NCBI GenBank assembly: GCA_021399435.1
Contig: JAJTUP010000183.1
Location: 1-37,432 of the forward strand
Source: Diaporthe sp. PMI_573
Taxonomy: Eukaryota > Ascomycota > Sordariomycetes > Diaporthales > Diaporthaceae
Reading direction: 5' to 3'
DNA length: 37,432 nt
Both the position numbers and the translations under genes were made by a program. Below, one piece after another: positions 20,240 to 30,640 of the stretch. The number at the start of each line of letters is the position of its first letter. Within the stretch, counting starts at the first letter, position 1. Below the pieces are notes generated by a model. It was not told the DNA's origin. It ran no database searches and was given only the letters and a program-made list of their open reading frames with translations.

Positions 20240-21344
20240 ATGAAGGTATGGCTCACCGCGTGGCGGGAACATAGCCTTATGTACTCACGCTTAGTGTTTT
20301 ATAGGACATAATGATCAAAGAGAAGTATCGCGTCGATTACAGGATCGGCAAGGGCGGTTTCGGCCTCGTTTATGCAGGTACGTTTGGTGTTTGGTTGGGG
20401 GCTTCATGCTGATGATCTGAGATTGATTGACCTTGTAGGAATCGATGTTCTCACCAAAGAAGATGTTGCGATCAAACTGATGCGTGATCGAAGGGGGCCT
20501 CAGATGCTTGAGGACGAGGCAAACACTTACCGAGCCCTTTCTGGCGGAGTCGGAATTCCTCAAGTCTTGTGGTTCGGCCATGAGGGTGATTACTACGTTT
20601 TGGTCCAAACACTTCTTGGCCCGTCTCTAGAGGACTTACTGAACTACTGTGGTCGGCGCTTGTCACTCAAGACTGTCCTCCTTGTTGCGGACCAGGCAAT
20701 TTCCCGAATCGAGTACATTCACTCCAAAGGCTTTCTCCATCGCGACATTAAGCCAGACAATTTCCTCATGGGAATCGGTAAGCAAGGCAACATACTGTAC
20801 ACCATCGACTTCGGTTTAGCGAAGGAGCTCCGCGACGCGGAAATGGACCGACCACGTAGGACGGGCCGCTCTTTTGGCGGAACTAGGCGGTACGCGAGCC
20901 TCAATAACCACCATGGACGCGGTACGTGCATTAAGCCCGAGGGCCCTTTCCTCTGCTAACAGTGTCGACGTAGAGCAGTCGTGGAGCGATGATCTAGAGT
21001 CCCTAGGGTATGTACTTGTCTACTTGGCACGGGGTGAGTTGCCCTGGCAAGGCCTACGAGCTGCCACCGAAGAAGAAAAGGACGAACTAGTGAAAGAGAA
21101 GAAAACCAATACGCCGGTGGAATCGATCTGTGAGGGCCTACCAGAGGAATTTGTCGCGTATATCAAGTATACCAGGTCACTCGCATTCCACGACAAGCCT
21201 GACTATCGCCATCTACGCCACCGTTTCCGTCGCTTGTTCAAATCCAGGGGCTTCGTGTACGACAACGTATATGACTGGACGGAGAAGCGGTTTTATGATA
21301 TACAGAGGCAAACAGCCGGCGTCTCAGAATCAAACCCTTCATGA
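20240..21344 (+). CDS. Casein kinase 1-like serine/threonine kinase
   Basis: Four exons (20240-20245, 20305-20377, 20439-20921, 20974-21344) with 52-61 nt introns give 310 residues. The first exon is only ATG AAG. Kinase motifs are complete: glycine loop IGKGGFGLVYAG, AIKLM (ATP lysine), catalytic HRDIKPDNFLMG and metal-binding DFGLAKEL. SFGGTRRYASLNNHHGRE is the CK1-type activation segment, and DLESLGYVLVYL plus LPWQGL follow as in CK1. It stops soon after the kinase domain, so it lacks the long C-tail of the housekeeping yeast-type CK1 proteins. Sequence around the activation loop is diverged, suggesting an accessory paralogue rather than the essential fungal CK1. It is divergently paired with the broken DUF7924 gene. 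Substrate unknown. Confidence 0.88.
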
Positions 21345-21590
21345 GGACTAGTGCACGCACATAGAGGATTAATGCCAAGGGGCGGCGGTCGATACGGCGG
21401 GTATTATTGGCTCCATCATTGATGACGCGGCTTCACAGTCGTTATTTTCAGATGCTACCGTGCATCTTTAGCATGGTAGTTGTTATTTGGACACAATAGG
21501 TTCCCTTTGATCTAATTTATTGTGCTCGTTTGATTAGTGACAAAGAGCACATTTGCCGTCTTGCCCAACCTTTTGTTTTTTTATTACCTG
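21345..21590. other. 3' flank of kinase gene
   Basis: This short intergenic stretch holds no recognisable gene. Termination of the kinase transcript is expected here. Confidence 0.4.
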
Positions 21591-21642
21591 TGCTTACCCT
21601 TCATGCGACGGATAAATATTCGGGGCGCTTCGTGTAAAAATA

Positions 21643-22021
21643 CGCTTCCGGCGAATACCCCGCTTCCGGCGAATACACCGCTTCCGGCGAATACACCGCT
21701 TCCGGCGAATACACCGCTTCCTGTCACGATAGCAGGCAGGCGGTTCCCGGGCGGGTGGACGTCGAGCAGTCAGAATAATCAGGCAGGTCTTCTATTACTA
21801 CGTACAGGCTCTATCCTCGGTAGGCACAGGCTCTGTTGACAAGACGTAGCTCGAAGAGCTACGAAACAGGACTCGGGCAGGTTTCCCGGGTTTTATGCAG
21901 CCCTCGGCTTACGTAATCAGACCCCAACCTTCTGGTTGGGTGGTCATGGCGCGGTCCGCGGCGGACCGCCCATTACAGGTCGTGACACTTCCGGCGAATA
22001 CACCGCTTCCGGCGAATACAC
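21643..22021. repeat. 18-bp minisatellite split by an LTR
   Basis: The unit CGCTTCCGGCGAATACAC occurs in tandem at 21643-21714 (four copies, the first with one change). A fifth is cut after CGCTTCC at 21721, and the array continues from 21993 with a sixth full copy at 22004-22021. The two halves join perfectly once the LTR and one CTTCC are removed. Period 18 keeps a six-residue frame open, but no gene context supports coding. Confidence 0.85.
21722..21987. mobile_element. Solo LTR, 266 bp, with 5-bp target duplication
   Basis: The element starts TGTCACGA and ends TCGTGACA, a perfect 8-bp terminal inverted repeat with TG...CA ends. CTTCC directly flanks it on both sides (21717-21721 and 21988-21992). 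It is inserted inside an 18-bp repeat unit. No internal retrotransposon sequence remains, so recombination between two LTRs removed it. The family is not identified. Base composition is normal, suggesting recent arrival or escape from RIP. Confidence 0.85.
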
Positions 22022-22403
22022 CGGTGAATATACTGCTTTCAGCTATCTAAATTGCCGTTTTCGGCACTTATAAAGGAAGGTCTATAGACCCTATAGTGAC
22101 GAAAACGTCTGCTACTTGACAAAAGGAATTTTGTATACAAATAGAGTGGGAATTTACTGATCAGGTAGTCGGAATTAACTTCATCTACACTCGAATTCTT
22201 AGACTTCGGCTGTCGGCTAAACCCTGCTTACGGGGCATACCTGAACCTGAACCTGAACCTGCTTACCCTTCATGCATTTGTTATTCTCGCTGGATTCTCC
22301 TGGATTCCCCTCCTAAAATTATCTGACCTTAAGTCTTGATCGTTTACTCATTGTGAAGCCATACACGATCGCAGCACTTGTCGGTCTGCTCCTGCTCTGC
22401 ACA

Positions 22404-23763
22404 ATGGAAAGCCATCAACTGGATGGAGAAACTGCGCGCGGTCTTGCCGACAAAGGGTTTACTCCGGCCCGCTCGTCGCTTTTGTCACCGGAGCACATTA
22501 ACAACGTGCCGGGAAGCGGCAAGACCTTCTCCGGCTATCAATGGACTTATTTCTCCTCGCTCCAGCAAGGTCCACTCCGCTCCCGGGCCGAGTCATTCTT
22601 AGCATCAGTGGATTGGGTGGCCTTAAGAGAATACGCAGCCGCGGAACGGAAGGGTATCAACTGCTCTCTCCTTCCCGACATTGGTCTTGGTTACAACCAC
22701 ATGGTTAGGATCGTCGAGTTTACAGATGGAGTTCGATGGGTTGCACGACTACGATTGCCTAGCCTGGCTGGGTGCCATTCCGCTGAAGGTGCTCTGAAGA
22801 CAAAGAGTGATTGTGAGTTTCACACAATCTCTCTTCTACGACAGCAAACAAACCTGCCTATCCCTGAGATCTACGCCTATGAGGGTCGAAGCGACTGCAG
22901 CGTCAAAGCTCCATTCATGTTGATGGATTGCTTGGAGGGCAATGTAGGCATGGACTTGGGAATGGAGATTCCGCCCGAGTATAAGCAAGCCTTCTTGAGC
23001 GGCCTCGCAAAGATTCATGTAAGTAATATATATATCATCATCCGAATTTACATGGGTCGCCGACTTATTCTACTCATCGCAGGTCCAGCTGTCTACCGTC
23101 CGGCTACCCCAGATTGGTACGATAGTCTCCTTGAACGCTGATGGCACGTGCCAGCAGGGACCAATTCCTGGGCTGGGTGGTCCATTCAACACAGCGACTG
23201 AGTTCTTCCAAGCCTGGGCGGCGAAGGCCAAATTTGGAATGACGGAGGAGAAGCTACGAGAGGCGTCAGGCCCATATGCCGCTGAAATTGTTCCCTCAGT
23301 CTTCTCGTTTCCTGAATCTATTAGTCGACTTGCTGGTAGACTCTCTGTGCTCGACAGCGGCCCATTTCCTCTTTGTCACGGCGACTTTGGCCACAACAAC
23401 ATCATTGTCGATGACGCCTACCGGATTCTTGGCATCATTGACTGGGAAACTGCCTTTGCCGGGCCGTGGGAGATATTTGGCGACTTTCCTTTGACGCTTT
23501 CAACAGTCCCCCCTGCTATGGACGTCCCGTGGAATTACAACGAAGACGGCTCTCCCAAGGACGCTGACCTCGCCCGCCAATTTGCAGATCAAGAGGACTA
23601 CGTGACAGCAGTAGCACGGGAGGAGTATCCAAATGGAGAAAACGCCCATCGTCTGTCAGAAACGTTGAAAGACGCAAAGAGACAGCAGTTGGCAACTGCA
23701 ATGAGACTGTATGAGAATGGAAAGGTTGGATGGTATGACAAATTAATCCATGAGTTTCATTGA
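22404..23763 (+). CDS. Phosphotransferase family (APH-like kinase fold) protein
   Basis: Exons 22404-23018 and 23083-23763 (64-nt intron, GTAAGT donor, phase 0) give 431 residues. Residues 85-170 cover the N-lobe (WVARLRLP, lysine replaced by Arg-rich text; HTISLLRQQTNLPIPEIYAYE). The C-lobe has the APH catalytic loop LCHGDFGHNNIIVDD and metal motif ILGIIDWETAFAGPWEIFGDFP. Fungi carry many such proteins (PF01636), with mostly unknown substrates; some phosphorylate small molecules. An upstream in-frame GTG at 22353 is not a likely start. The last 15 codons are duplicated downstream in the 3' UTR. A retroposon-like insertion lies close upstream and may affect its promoter. Confidence 0.85.
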
Positions 23764-23872
23764 TATAGACAGTCCCCTTCAACAAAGAAGACTACGGAAA
23801 GGTTGGATGGTATGACAAATTAATCCATGAGTTTCATTGATATAGACAGTCTCCTTCAACAAAGAAGACTAC
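23719..23872. repeat. 77-bp tandem duplication over the gene's stop codon
   Basis: Copies 23719-23795 and 23796-23872 differ by a single C/T transition. Copy 1 holds the final 14-15 codons and TGA of the phosphotransferase-like gene plus 3' UTR. Copy 2 lies wholly behind the stop, so the protein is unchanged. Confidence 0.9.
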
Positions 23873-24110
23873 TGTTGCAACTCCACTGATTTCAGTTGAC
23901 ACATGATCAATTAACGCTGTCATAACTCGCAGTTGATCACTCCGCAGCGTTGCAGTGATACCAGAAGCCAAAAATGCATGCCATGATAACCCAAGAATAC
24001 CCTTTCTCAAGCACCACGAAGTGCGCGCTCAACACCCCTTGGCGGAATCTACCTTGGGCGGATATCAGAGCCTTTAAATTTGTCGCTCTGAATCTCCTTT
24101 GCCTTCCAAG

Positions 24111-24272
24111 CTAATTTTGTTGGCCGTACTCGCACTTTTCTCCACGTTTGACCGATTTGTTGCAGCCTAGCCTGCAGCAGGTAGTGTAAAGGCTTTCACC
24201 AAAGTTTACTGTCTGAGGAACGAGGCCAGCAGCCATGTTAACGATGGCCTGAGTCGAAGGCGTGGACTGCAT
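24111..24272 (-). CDS. Possible small cysteine-containing protein
   Basis: From the ATG at 24272 the ORF has 53 residues with a Cys-rich end, CCRLGCNKSVKRGEKCEYG. There is no signal peptide. A GTAAGT donor-like word just upstream at about 24335 could splice a further 5' exon to it. I do not recognise the family, and it may be a chance ORF. Confidence 0.25.
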   Translation of the reverse strand: MQSTPSTQAIVNMAAGLVPQTVNFGESLYTTCCRLGCNKSVKRGEKCEYGQQN

Positions 24273-24537
24273 GGCGAAACTGTCTGACGTCTCAGCAAAT
24301 GGTCTCTGAAGGATCGGTGGAAAGGGTCTCACTTACATCAAGGTTTAGGATACTTCGATTAGAGATGGCTATGGTCAGGGTTTAGGTGCACTCGTGAACT
24401 GGATAACCGCTGTTTTCTGGTTCAAGCAAGCTTGGTATTGCCGAGATGCTCTGCCTGGTGAGACGGCGTCTCTTTTTTAAATCCATTGAGGCTTCGGCAT
24501 TGAAGGGGTTGCTTGCTGCCTAGGACCTTGGACGTAT

Positions 24538-24565
24538 CGGGCAGCATGCATCGGGCAGCATGCAT
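24538..24565. repeat. 14-bp direct duplication
   Basis: CGGGCAGCATGCAT occurs twice in tandem (24538-24551 and 24552-24565). It is a small replication-slippage type repeat with no evident role. Confidence 0.7.
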
Positions 24566-25660
24566 CAAACAGGCAACGAGGCTATGTAATTCTCGCACTT
24601 CATTGGACGATACAGCGAGGCCGAAGCGCCAACCTGGGGCGGCTAATGAGACATTTCTTGAACAAGAGACCATCGGCTCGTGTGGCCCATGGTTCGTCTG
24701 CTGCCTTGTTTGAGCATGAGGCTCTTTTGGGTTGGTACGCCCCTGGCCATGACCCGTTGCCTCCACAAGACTTCGTCAGACATGATGTTGTGCTACGATG
24801 GACTAATCATTACGAGATGCATGATATGCTCGGTGCATACCTTAGCTTGACGCTATCACACCACAGCCTGGTTAGGTATTCATCGTGGTACCCATTAAAA
24901 AATGCAAAAGTGGCCAGTCCGGAGAGCCGACACCTGGCCAGGGCTCTTTGCCATTGTTTGCGTATTATGGGGTTAGATGCTCTACCTACTGCCACGGCTA
25001 TTAGCTGCAGCCTGCCTTCCGGTGTAGCAAGGTGCTGTAATAGCCACTAAATTGCACGAAGCGCGCGTTTGCCTACTTGGCAGGAATCTAAGCGCAAATC
25101 CGCCACGCCACAGCCTCGTTGGGCATCTACTGTGGTGCTTCCCATAACATGTGGCTTGCATTATCGGTCCTGGTGAGCAATTATCTTCCCTGCCTGTAAC
25201 CAACAGCGATCAAAAGTGACATGTGGAGTTTCCTCATCTCGTGCTGGAGCACCCTCAGCCGCAGCCTGACCAGGGCTGCGTCGGGCTGCCTCTCGACCCC
25301 TCTCGATGCCAACCTCCCTCTGTGTTGCTGGAGGACTCGCATCTTATGGTTGCCGTCGACTATTTGCAGACTTCCGCGAAGGTATCATCCCATCCAAAGA
25401 GCGATTTTCCAGGATCTAGGAGAGAATAGGCCGGAAGAGCGCCAACTAACGCTGTCTGCAGACGACACCAGTATCGAGTTCCACGCCAACACCCACCTCG
25501 AGACCTCGCCCGCATACATCTGCCGTTGCCGAACAAGAACCCCAGGAGCCGTCTCCTACGACGTGCGACTCGACTCTAGCTTCCTCGTCGACGTAGGCGA
25601 ACCGCACAATCTGTCATTCCACCCGCCTATCTGCCGGCCTCGCGCGCTTCCTTCCACACC

Positions 25661-28396
25661 ATGGCATCCCGCAACTGTCTCGACAGTCCCGACTCCTATG
25701 CGGTCGCCTGGATCGCTGCTCTTCCCATCGAGCGGGCTGCTGCAGAAGCGATGCTCGACGAGGAACATACGGCTCCAACTGGCTTCACTAGACACCAAAC
25801 CGACGCGAACGTTTATACCTGGGGTCGCGTGGGAGAGCACAATATCGTCATCGCATCTCTTGCTGCCGGAGTCTATGGAATCACCTCGGCTGCGACCACG
25901 GCCTCGAGCCTGCTTGCTTCTCTGCCGTCCATCCGTGTTGGTCTTTTGGTCGGCATAGGCGGTGGCATCGTCCGACCGGACGATGACCGCGATATCCGGC
26001 TCGGCGACATTGTCGTGAGCCAGCCCGATGGGGTCATGGGCGGCGTCTGTCAGTACGACCTGACCAAGGCAAAGACTGGTGACAGGCGCGAGCGCAAAGG
26101 CTTCCTCGGACGGCCTCCGGCGGTCCTCCTCCATGCGCTTGCCAGCATCCAGGCCGATCACGAGCGGAAGGATTCTAAGGTTCCCTGCTTCCTTCCACAG
26201 ATGCTGGAGAAGAACCCGAAGATGGGCAAGATATCGAAGCAAAGTCCCGGCTATGCTCACCAGGGCTTCGACAACGACCGCCTCTTCAAAGCTTCAAGTG
26301 GCCACGTCCCCGGGCCGGACTGTCGGGGCTGCGATGCGGCTGGCGAGGTTCAACGCGATCCTCGAGACAGCGTCGATCCCGAGATCCATTACGGGACCAT
26401 CGCAACCGGCAACACGCTTGTTAAAGACGCCGCTGCGCGCGATCGGATTGTTGCCGACGTCGGCGAGGATTGCATCTGCTTTGAGATGGAAGCAGCCGGC
26501 CTGATGAACCACTTTCCCTGTCTTGTGATCCGAGGGATCTACGACTACGCCGACTCCCACAAGAACGATCGATGGCAACGCTACGCCTCGGCCACCGCCG
26601 CTGCGTATGCTAAGGAGCTCCTGGCGTACGTGCCAGCCGCGGAGGTCCAGGAGACTAAGAGGGGACGGGCGCGTGGCTCCTGGAAAACCCGGTCTTCCAG
26701 GAATGGTACTCGCGTTCGCGTCGACATTTATGGCTGAATGGGCTCGCGGGATGTGGAAAGACGGTTCTCAGCGCGACTGTGCTGGATCATCTCGCGAAGG
26801 GAAACAACTGCCTTATCCTTAGCTTCTTCTTTGACTTTAGCGACACGACAAAGCAGACCTTGGATGGCATGCTGCGGTCACTTGCTTTCCAACTTTACCA
26901 AGGCGGGGCTGGTTGTGCAGGTCTTGTTGACGGTTCATTCTAAGCACACCAGGATGGCCGCGACCAACCTGCGACAAAGGCGCTCTCGGATGTTTCATTC
27001 AAGATGCTTGCAGTCCAGAAGAAGGTCTCTATCGTTCTGGACGCCTTGGACGAGTCGACAACGAGGGGCGAACTACTCCGCTGGATCGAGGACGTAGTGT
27101 CCAGGCCAGAGCTGCGCCACGTCCAGCTGATTTGTACTGGTCGGCCTGAACTAGAGTTTATGCACGAGATCCCCTCGTTGATAGGCGAGGATAACTGCTT
27201 AGCACTCGACAAGGAGTCTATCAACGCCGATATCCGATCGTACGTCGCAGCACAGCTTTTTCAACGACGTGATTTTCGGGACAAGCCCTTGTCCCAGGAT
27301 CTCGTCGAGAGGATCCGGAAGAAAATTGGCGACGGGGCCGACGGGATGTGAGATATTACTACTTCGATCAATATACTGATGGTTTGCTGACACGTTGCTT
27401 AGGTTTAGGTAGGCGTTCTGTCAATTGGACAGTCTTGCCAGATGTCAGAGTCCCGAAGCCATGGAAACTGCACTCAATCATCCACCCCGGGGTCTAGAAG
27501 ACACGTACCGACGCATGATTGCATGCATACCGACGGAGCTCAAAACCGATGCAATACGGCTCCTACAATTCCTAGTGCACTCTGAGCGACCTCTCAAGCT
27601 GGCTGAGGCTAAGGAGGTAATAGCGACGCAGATCGAAAATGAGCCGCGAGGGTTTGACATCAAGCGTCGACTATTCTGCGACACTGATGTTTTGGACTAC
27701 TGTCCCAGCTTAGTGATGGTCGTTCACTCCACCGATAAAGAGCTGCATCTTGCCCACTTTTCCGTTAAAGAGTACCTTCTCGGAAAGGATCAGTTCAATA
27801 TTACGACTGCCAGCATTTCCATCACGAAGACATGCTTGACTTATCTTACGGACATCAACGGTAGCCACAAAGAGATCCAGCGGCATTTTCCGATGGCAAG
27901 ATATGCGGCAGAAGTCTGGACAGGCTATGCTGCGTTGGCTCAGGCTTCAGAAGATATAGCTCAAGCGACGGTCAGGTTCCTAGAAGAGGAAGCAACGTTC
28001 CAACGATGGGCTCGTTTGTATCAGCCTGATAGGCATTGGGATCATAACCCAGGTCCTCCACGAGGTTCCAGGCTCTACTATGCTTGCTTCGTTGGACTTA
28101 TGGCGCCTGTGCGAGATCTTATCGGCAAGGGAGCAGACGTCAACGCGCAGGGCGGCGAGTACGGCAACGCTCTCCAGGCCGCCGCAAAACAAGGCCATCA
28201 AGAGATTGTCGAACTACTCTTGGCCCAGGGAGCAGACGTCAACGCGCAGGACGGCTACTACAGCAACAGTAGCCTGCGATCCATTTCAGACCCCTCCAAA
28301 ACTTACCCTTATATCTCTGAGGCGAGGACCCCAGCATCAACTCTGAACTTTCCAACCCTTCCAAGCACCTCTGGTCTTGACAACAAAGTTCAATAA
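25661..28396 (+). pseudogene. NOD-like receptor relic: PNP_UDP, NACHT, ankyrin
   Basis: The N-terminal 330 codons are a nucleoside-phosphorylase-like domain (VAWIAALPIERAAAE, LLVGIGGGI, HYGTIATGNTLVKD, CFEMEAAGLMNHFPCLVIRGI). At about 26659-26670 the frame changes and the usual linker is missing. In the new frame follow [14 protein letters not shown], Walker A GLAGCGKT (26740-26763), then VSIVLDALDES as Walker B. A TAA at 26941-26943 interrupts this frame. A 55-nt intron (27348-27402) is followed by a TAG at 27410-27412 where Trp is expected, then the winged-helix part. Two ankyrin repeats (GADVNAQ motifs) follow, until about 28262, after which the sequence is unrelated. Intact proteins of this kind are cytosolic sensors in fungal non-self recognition. 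This copy has at least three lesions and a truncated repeat domain. Confidence 0.88.
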
Positions 28397-28776
28397 TGCC
28401 ATCTTTGGTATCTATAAGGAGGCTACGGATGAAGATGATGAATCTAAGGATGATATCTAGTCTATCGCATCAATAGATGGCGATAATGCATTAACTGTAG
28501 ACTCTAGACCAGTGATGGCTCCATAGCGACACGCCGTAGTAAACTATCTAGTCAAGATGTTTACCGGAGAAGAAGCATGTTACTAATATAAAATAGGTTA
28601 AATTAACTTTAGCTAATATACTTTTTAGACTAGTAGATATAAAATATCTTTAGTTATATAATGTAGTTAGACAGTCAGCCGTGATTGTCAGATACCCGTG
28701 TTTTTTTACTACTTCTACCAACTTTAGCTAACCCTAGTACCCCCCCTAAAGTAAAAAGATTAATTAAAATTAGTAC
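28397..28776. other. Junction between NLR relic and transposon
   Basis: GC content falls steadily here. A short open stretch (about 28390-28470, Asp/Glu-rich) continues in another frame, but I cannot assign it. This may be the remnant of whatever truncated the ankyrin region. Confidence 0.4.
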
Positions 28777-28778
28777 TA

Positions 28779-28829
28779 ACATCAAGCACCACCAAACCAG
28801 CCACCCCACCGAGTCGGCTACTTTCCTGC
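28779..28829. repeat. Left terminal inverted repeat of pogo/Fot1-like element
   Basis: The terminal about 50 bp match the reverse complement of 30590-30640, including AAGCACCACC and GAGTCGGCTACTTTCC. The differences are mainly C/T or G/A transitions, as RIP would make. A TA dinucleotide (28777-28778) precedes it. Confidence 0.85.
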
Positions 28830-28934
28830 ACTAACAGCACTAGAACCTTAATTATAGCACCACAATAAAAGAAAATCAATTAAATTCAATTAGAATCGGA
28901 ATCTGCAGATAATTCTACATCTTTCTTATACATT

Positions 28935-30545
28935 TATATATTATGCCTAGTCTTGCCGCAGTTGCTACAGCGTCGCTTGCTCGGTTCGCTATAAACTGCC
29001 TTATTAGCGCCACTACTTATTTTACCAGCTAGCCGCTTTTTTTTTTCCTTTTTATTAATTATTTCCCAGGCATCTTCTATATAAAGTACTCCTCTATCCT
29101 GTATATAGGTTCTTTTGGCCCTCCGACGCTTAGAAAGTGCTATGTTTGCCTCTTAAAGAATGTTGGCCTCTTGGGTTAATAGGGTAACCGCATAGGCTAA
29201 TAACTGTGTCTTCTTTGCTAACCGGTTAATAGTAGCTAGAATTAGTATTAGAGAGCTTTCCTAATGATAAGAGATGTAATCCTTAATTAGAGTTGATTGA
29301 GAAGCTGCCTCTATTAAGTTGTATGGTGTCTGGAAGACCTAAGGTACAGGTAGTGTTAGGGAGCCCGGCCGTGTTGTTAGTATTCAAACCTTAATATCCA
29401 GCTTGGAAAGTACAGCTTCTTGGTCAAATAGGATTAGGCCTGTACCTCTAAAAGCCCCTTTGATAGTTTTCGGCTTGAAAACCTTCTTATGTACAGCTTG
29501 GAAGGCGAGAAAGAACTCGGTCTTATCGATGTGGGTAATTTGGGCCTTGCTAAACTAAGCAATTTCTACACTATAAGCCTTCTTTAATAGACTAAAACAT
29601 CTAATATCAAGTGGCTGAAGTAGATAAGATAAGTGAGGAGGCATATAGAGGGTAATAATGTTCTTTAACTTGTAATATTGCTCAAAATCTATAGAATGGT
29701 GGCTTCTATACCTGTCAAGAAGTAGTAGCCGATAAATACCTTTTTTCCATAGTATAGTATATTTTTCAAAGTACTTAATCTATTCCATAGCAATAGTATC
29801 AGTTGTCCATCCATTTAGGCTTGTTTCGATAACCTAGTTGTCTAGGAGGCCGCCCTTAGTATACCAACTTGCAAAATATACCTTTGCCTTCACAATTAGT
29901 AACGGCAGTCTATATCACCCATCCCTATTAATTAACTTAATACCTGTTGCCTATTGACGATTTCTAGGCTGTATTTGTTTTGCTCTCTCTTGCCGATCTG
30001 AACGTATAATGACGATTCTAGGTAAACTAACGCCTATTATAAAGCCCGACTCGTCGAAGTTATAGATATTACAATTAGGAATCCCGTATTTCTCATATAT
30101 ATTAGATATAAGGTTAAACTATATGTTTATTATATCGGGATCTTTATATAGGGCCCTCCTATAGTTGTATATACAATTAATGCGTGTTTTAAGATATGTA
30201 TCTAACAGGACAAGTCTCTCTGCCTAGTTAAGCCTGACGGTGCTGCTGCTACAGTCGCGGAGCAGAGAATTTGCTATATCTTTAATATCTTTGAGAATAA
30301 GTAAATATTCTTGCAAATCTTAGTTAAGTATATATTAAACAAGCACCTCTTTTTCTATTTTTGTCAATCTCTTGCAGTTTGGGTAGGTATTGTATCATAT
30401 GGTTTGGCCGGCCATTCTGTCTTAGATGGTAGAGCGAGGGATATTGTATTCCTTTGCCATGCGTTAAATACTTAGTTTTGGGTTGGATTTAATAGCTTGA
30501 ATAGCTAATTGAATAATGTCTTCTTGTGTTTTTTCTATTTTAAGG
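28935..30545 (-). pseudogene. Decayed Fot1/pogo transposase (DDE_1)
   Basis: The N-terminal text reads EKTQEDIIQLAIQAIKSNP, then after a stop MAKEYNIPRSTI, the helix-turn-helix DNA-binding start of pogo transposases. Near 29600-29735 the minus strand reads RLLLLDRYRSHHSIDFEQYY, with a catalytic Asp, followed by IITLYMPPHLSYLLQPLDI, diagnostic for the DDE_1 superfamily. Near 28945-28985 a zinc-knuckle-like CSNCGKTRHN closes the protein, as in fungal members. In-frame stops are scattered through it, and no ATG remains at the expected start. Limits are approximate. Confidence 0.85.
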
Positions 30546-30589
30546 TATGACACAAAAAAACGTGTAAAGAATGTAGATAGGAGTGGTTA

Positions 30590-30640
30590 GCGGGAAAGTA
30601 GCCGACTCAGTAGGGTAGCCGGTTCGGTGGTGCTTAACGT
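30590..30640. repeat. Right terminal inverted repeat of pogo/Fot1-like element
   Basis: Reverse complement of the left end, followed directly by TA (30641-30642). This copy keeps more G/C bases than the left one, so RIP acted unevenly. Confidence 0.85.

Larger units (their letters stand above)
21607..22259 (+). mobile_element. Retroposon-like insertion with 16-bp target duplication
   Basis: The word TGCTTACCCTTCATGC occurs exactly at 21591-21606 and 22260-22275. The segment between them is 653 bp and ends in three CTGAAC-type hexamers (22240-22259), as in SINE or LINE tails. Removing the nested solo LTR and its duplicated target leaves about 380 bp. No tRNA boxes are evident at either end, so it is not the same family as the SINE at 14006. 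The insertion lies about 130 bp upstream of the phosphotransferase-like start codon. Confidence 0.55.
23873..25660. other. 1.8-kb intergenic region
   Basis: This region lies between the phosphotransferase-like gene and the NLR relic. The only candidate gene is the small ORF at 24111-24272. Other ORFs (24422-24766 minus, 24646-25050 plus, 25221-25958 plus) overlap each other on both strands and show no domain or signal peptide. The last also overlaps the NLR start. A 14-bp direct duplication lies at 24538-24565. The NLR promoter should be in the final few hundred bases. Confidence 0.45.
28779..30640 (-). mobile_element. Full-length pogo/Fot1-type DNA transposon, RIP-inactivated
   Basis: The element is 1,862 bp, has about 50-bp terminal inverted repeats and is flanked by TA on both sides, the target duplication of Tc1/mariner-pogo elements. 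One transposase relic on the minus strand fills it. Size and design match fungal Fot1-like elements. Both ends are present, so it inserted as a complete unit and decayed in place. TIR differences are transitions. Confidence 0.9.

Noticed and set aside
21537..21839. ORF with TPLPAN repeats as a second repeat peptide precursor
   Set aside because: The repeats are almost identical at the DNA level with no synonymous-site excess, and there is no signal peptide at the start. The array is interrupted by an LTR. It is a minisatellite, not a selected peptide.
25556..26260. 234-codon minus-strand ORF
   Set aside because: It is antisense to the PNP_UDP domain of the NLR relic, which is the true coding strand.
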